From Candidatus Hodarchaeota archaeon (lineage in GTDB: Archaea; Asgardarchaeota; Heimdallarchaeia; Hodarchaeales; YT1-039), in NCBI GenBank assembly GCA_016840025.1, contig JAEOTF010000094.1, positions 1-8,561 on the forward strand: a stretch of DNA of 8,561 nt, written 5' to 3'. Below the pieces are notes generated by a model. The model had not been told where the DNA came from and made no database searches. It worked only from the letters and a program-made list of their open reading frames with translations. The position numbers and the translations under genes were made by a program. Below are positions 6,510 through 8,561 of this stretch, in pieces; the stretch's first letter is position 1, and each line of letters starts with the position of its first letter.

Positions 6510-7172
6510 CTAACTGGTGATAACATATATTCTGGATAATAATATAGGACTTATTTTCGTCTGTTGATCTTTAACCAAATAATAATTATCTTCTTGTGCA
6601 GTTATTTGAGTACCTATCTCTAACCCTGAGGTAACTAACTCCTCTCTATTCTCAGGATTTACTAGAATTACTGAAATGACCCCTTTCTTCCCTATAGAAA
6701 GATCTGCAAGACGAACTATAGAAGCTTGTTTCATTTGTGTAATCAATTGCTCAGCATCTCCTATTTCATCTTCTTTCAAACTAGGGAACAGAACTTTCCA
6801 CAAACGTTGCTCAAAACTATTAGATATTATATATCCTAAATTATTAGCCTCTTCCAATGCATCTGCTTCATTAAATCCTATATAATACTCTAAGAAATGC
6901 TTTAAAAGTAAAATTCGCTGTTTCAACTTTAGAGCAACATTATATCCTCTCTCAGTAAGCCGAACACCATGATAACGTTGATATTCAACATAACCTAATT
7001 GCGAAAGACGTTGAAACATTTCTGTTGCCGATGCAGGGGTAATACTCAAATATTTAGCAATTAATGAGGTTTTAACAAGTTCATCTGAATGACTTAACTC
7101 AAGAAGTGCTCCAAGATATAGTTCTGTTGACTTTGATAGAGTATTACTGTTTGGACTGTTAGAAGACACCAT
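6510..7172 (-). CDS. DtxR/MntR-family regulator lacking the usual metal ligands
   Basis: The 220 residues follow the DtxR/IdeR layout. The winged helix (about 12-75) includes A-K-Y-L-S-I-T-P-A-S-A-T-E-M-F and Y-H-G-V-R-L-T-E-R-G. A helical dimerisation domain (about 76-145) and an SH3-like FeoA domain (about 150-220, with V-R-L-A-D-L-S-I-G-K-K-G) follow. Family members normally bind Fe(II) or Mn(II) and then bind DNA. Here the aligned positions for DtxR Met10, His79, Glu83, His98, Cys102, Glu105 and His106 are Leu18, Ile87, Lys91, Leu106, Asn110, Gly113 and Tyr114. It therefore probably does not sense metal in the known way. ATG 7172 has no ribosome binding site, so the message may be leaderless or have a short leader. 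The divergent CARF gene shares its promoter region. The family call is strong; loss of metal sensing is inferred. Confidence 0.85.
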   Translation of the reverse strand: MVSSNSPNSNTLSKSTELYLGALLELSHSDELVKTSLIAKYLSITPASATEMFQRLSQLGYVEYQRYHGVRLTERGYNVALKLKQRILLLKHFLEYYIGFNEADALEEANNLGYIISNSFEQRLWKVLFPSLKEDEIGDAEQLITQMKQASIVRLADLSIGKKGVISVILVNPENREELVTSGLEIGTQITAQEDNYYLVKDQQTKISPILLSRIYVITS

Positions 7173-7296
7173 ATTTTTTAAAAAAAAATTTTTCAGACTT
7201 AATACTATGTTTACTAGAAAGGTTTATATTGAAGTTTAAAGTAAATCTTTACTAGAATAGTAAATATTCACAAACGGATGAAAAGAGTGATATCAT
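7173..7296. promoter_or_regulatory. Divergent promoter between the DtxR-like and CARF genes
   Basis: This 124-bp region must drive both genes. AAAGG followed by TTTATATT (7223-7230) is a good BRE/TATA for the plus-strand CARF gene, predicting initiation near 7250-7255 and a leader of about 45 nt. On the minus strand the same bases read AATATAAACC and could place a start near 7195-7200 for the DtxR-like gene. GTGAT (7287-7291) is the ribosome binding site for TTG 7297. An A/T-only tract at 7171-7193 precedes the DtxR-like ATG. Confidence 0.6.
7210..7264. repeat. TTTACTAGAA direct repeats and a perfect 7-3-7 palindrome (operator)
   Basis: TTTACTAGAA occurs at 7210-7219 and again at 7248-7257. 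The second copy is the left part of TTTACTA-GAA-TAGTAAA (7248-7264), a perfect inverted repeat. A further half-site, AGTAAA, at 7240-7245 forms an outward-facing AGTAAA-TC-TTTACT palindrome with the start of the second copy. The boxes bracket the TATA element: one overlaps the upstream factor-B side, the other covers the predicted transcription start of the CARF gene. That suits control by a dimeric regulator, either the DtxR-like protein, the CARF protein, or both in competition. Confidence 0.6.
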
Positions 7297-7947
7297 TTGT
7301 TGGGTAAACCAGTATGTCACATTGCTCCTATGGGGATGAAAAAAGACTGGGTTCACCAAGGAATGACAGTTTATCCAATGAACCATCTAATTTTGCTTGT
7401 AAGCGACGAAGAAGAATATTTAGCTATTGCTAAGGAGGTTCAACAAGATATTGAGCCGATTTCTGTTCAGATTATTCCTTTTTCTCGAGATACAGAACAA
7501 AGAGAGTTTATTCATAAAATAATTGATATAATCAGTGACTACACCTCACAAAATCCTTCTTATCAAATAGTGATCAATGCTACCTCTGGTCCAAGCCTTT
7601 GGCAATTGAATCTATATTATACAGCAATTCTCATGCGAGACTTGATCACAGACTTCTTTATTTTTGAAAAAGACATTGGTGATCCTACCCACATCTGGTT
7701 ACCACCATTAAAACTAAGTAAACCTGGTGAAACTATTTTGAAAATACTTAAAGAAGCGGATTCTGCTCTATCACAAGATGAAATAGGCAAAAAATATGGT
7801 GATGCAACAAAGGGGCTTATGTCTCGCTACTTAACGCAATTATCAAAAGAAAGACTTGTTGAAGTTACCCGTAAATTAAGAACGAATTATTATTCATTAA
7901 CTTCAAAAGGTAGTACGATAGCATATGGATTGAGGAAAAGGGAGTAA
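7297..7947 (+). CDS. CARF-domain winged-helix regulator (Csa3/DUF6293-like)
   Basis: Residues 4 to about 135 form a Rossmann-like CARF domain. The first strand is K-P-V-C-H-I-A-P-M-G, then N-H-L-I-L-L-V-S (29-36) and S-V-Q-I-I-P-F (56-62). The signature strand-turn-helix is I-V-I-N-A-T-S-G-P-S-L-W-Q-L (91-104), equivalent to the N-x-T-G-G-T-K ligand loop of the family. Residues about 142-216 are a MarR-like winged helix with S-R-Y-L-T-Q-L-S-K-E-R-L-V. Csa3-type proteins sense cyclic oligoadenylate or related ligands and regulate transcription; the ligand here is unknown. TTG 7297 is chosen because GTGAT precedes it and because starting at Met12 would remove the first CARF strand. No cas gene or array is visible. 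A small ORF starts 4 nt after its stop, so it leads an apparent operon. Confidence 0.82.
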   Translation: MLGKPVCHIAPMGMKKDWVHQGMTVYPMNHLILLVSDEEEYLAIAKEVQQDIEPISVQIIPFSRDTEQREFIHKIIDIISDYTSQNPSYQIVINATSGPSLWQLNLYYTAILMRDLITDFFIFEKDIGDPTHIWLPPLKLSKPGETILKILKEADSALSQDEIGKKYGDATKGLMSRYLTQLSKERLVEVTRKLRTNYYSLTSKGSTIAYGLRKRE

Positions 7948-7951
7948 AAAA

Positions 7952-8095
7952 ATGACCGATTTTAAATATAAGTTTAAAATTGTAACTAAACAAGTTCTAA
8001 AATGGAACTATATTACGAAAAAATTCCCTCAAATTAGTTATTATCAAATCTGCATTAGTAAGGAGAAGGGAACCTATGGATTCTCGGCGAAATAA
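7952..8095 (+). CDS. Small 47-residue protein of unknown function
   Basis: ATG 7952 lies four bases after the CARF stop, with GGAG at 7941-7944 (inside the end of the CARF gene) at a good 7-nt spacing, so translational coupling is likely. The 47-residue product begins M-T-D-F-K-Y-K-F-K-I-V-T-K-Q and is basic and aromatic, with one cysteine and many residues that favour beta strands. It shows no signal peptide or membrane segment, and I recognise no family. It ends with TAA at 8093-8095. It is in the same frame as the ORF at 8123, separated by this stop and nine sense codons, so a read-through or ancestral fusion is conceivable. The good ribosome binding site and tight packing support a real gene. 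Confidence 0.5.
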   Translation: MTDFKYKFKIVTKQVLKWNYITKKFPQISYYQICISKEKGTYGFSAK

Positions 8096-8132
8096 AAGAA
8101 AAGAAGGTTGGTGGGGTATCTTATGGATTTAA
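8076..8132 (+). CDS. Possible 18-residue micro-ORF overlapping both neighbours
   Basis: ATG 8076 has an AAGGAGAAGGG ribosome binding site at 8060-8070, the strongest purine-rich site in this part of the window. It encodes M-D-S-R-R-N-K-R-K-E-G-W-W-G-I-L-W-I and stops with TAA at 8130-8132. It overlaps the end of the preceding small ORF by 20 nt and the start of the zinc-ribbon gene by 10 nt. It could be a real basic/tryptophan-rich micropeptide or a coupling leader that delivers ribosomes to ATG 8123. Length alone makes it uncertain. Confidence 0.3.
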   Translation: MDSRRNKRKEGWWGILWI

Positions 8133-8561
8133 GTGACATAACCTGTCCTGTTTGTTCAATAAAAAGCCTTTACTCCAAAAAAGAGAAAATTTATTGCAAG
8201 AACTGTAAAAAGGAGATTGAATTATCTCTTATATCTAAAGAGATAGGAGTAGAAGAGGTTTTTCAACCCAAAATAGGACAAAGTAATCCAGAGTATGGTA
8301 AATTGGAAGAAAGAATTGATCAACTTGAAAAGCATCTGAATGAACTTGAAACTCAATATAAACGGGAATACAAGGAAATTAACAAACAAATTCGCACTTT
8401 ACAAAAAATGACTGTTGTTGATACACGAGGAGAACTGGAGCACTTTATTAAACGAGAAAAATATGAGGAAGCAATCCGGTTTGCATTAAGAGTTCGTGAT
8501 CGATTCCCAGAGGGAATTTCTGTCTTAACTCAAGCTTGTGAAGATTCAAAAATTCGTAAGG
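8123..8561 (+). CDS. Zinc-ribbon / coiled-coil / TPR-like protein (3' end outside the window)
   Basis: An open frame of 146 complete codons begins at ATG 8123, with GGTGGGG at 8110-8116 as ribosome binding site, and runs off the right edge without a stop. Residues 8-28 form a zinc ribbon: C8-P-V-C11 and C25-K-N-C28. Residues about 58-96 form a heptad-like coiled coil (L-E-E-R-I-D-Q-L-E-K-H-L-N-E-L-E). From about 104 comes a helical pair, F-I-K-R-E-K-Y-E-E-A-I-R-F-A-L-R-V-R-D-R-F-P, resembling a TPR unit. No transmembrane segment is seen in the visible part. It lies in the apparent CARF operon, so it may act with or under that regulator. Zinc ribbon plus coiled coil suggests a nucleic-acid- or protein-binding adaptor, but function is unknown. 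Confidence 0.7.
   Translation, partial: MDLSDITCPVCSIKSLYSKKEKIYCKNCKKEIELSLISKEIGVEEVFQPKIGQSNPEYGKLEERIDQLEKHLNELETQYKREYKEINKQIRTLQKMTVVDTRGELEHFIKREKYEEAIRFALRVRDRFPEGISVLTQACEDSKIRK

Noticed and set aside
7171..7193. A/T homopolymer tract (T run, A run, T run) as a terminator or hairpin
   Set aside because: It directly precedes the ATG of the DtxR-like gene, so it is more likely promoter/leader DNA; no gene ends into it on either strand.
7297..7947. A cas gene or CRISPR locus suggested by the CARF domain
   Set aside because: No repeat-spacer array and no Cas motif is visible in the window; CARF-winged-helix proteins also occur outside CRISPR loci.
8093..8125. Read-through of the TAA at 8093 joining the 47-residue ORF to the zinc-ribbon gene in the same frame
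   Set aside because: The frames match and nine sense codons link them, but the zinc-ribbon ATG has its own GGTGGGG site, so separate genes are simpler.

Overview
The window looks like archaeal, AT-rich chromosomal DNA, probably from an Asgard-type (Heimdallarchaeia-like) archaeon. Reasons for archaea: AT-rich TATA-like promoter elements, frequent TTG/GTG starts with GGTGAT- or GGAG-type ribosome binding sites, and gene families common in archaea (CARF-winged-helix regulator, DtxR-like regulator, small zinc-ribbon protein). The Asgard guess rests mainly on a longin/roadblock-like N-terminal domain in the 507-residue protein and is inference only.

Layout. (1) Bases 1-1349, plus strand: a HEPN-domain protein (probably cut by the left window edge) followed 14 nt later by an ArsR-like winged-helix regulator. 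(2) 1360-2883, minus strand, tail-to-tail with the regulator: a longin-like domain fused to an aminoglycoside-phosphotransferase (APH)-like kinase. (3) 2884-3542: a 659-bp AT-rich gap with several small inverted repeats, candidate promoter elements and one doubtful 29-codon ORF. (4) 3543-4571: a SHOCT-like helix plus a seven-turn bactofilin-like beta-helix. (5) 4729-6504: adenine deaminase, the one confident enzyme assignment. (6) 6510-7172, minus strand, tail-to-tail with adenine deaminase: a DtxR/MntR-type regulator in which every classical metal ligand is replaced. (7) 7173-7296: a compact divergent promoter with repeated TTTACTAGAA boxes and a perfect 7-3-7 palindrome. (8) 7297-8561: a CARF-winged-helix protein followed by tightly packed small ORFs and a zinc-ribbon/coiled-coil protein that runs off the right edge.

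The parts most likely to be new biology are the right-hand divergon (a DtxR-like regulator that seems metal-blind, facing a CARF regulator across a shared operator, followed by undescribed small genes) and the longin-kinase fusion. The CARF protein implies sensing of a nucleotide or other small ligand, but no CRISPR array or cas gene is visible. The HEPN gene is a second candidate RNA-targeting element, about 6.5 kb away from the CARF gene and apparently in a separate transcription unit.
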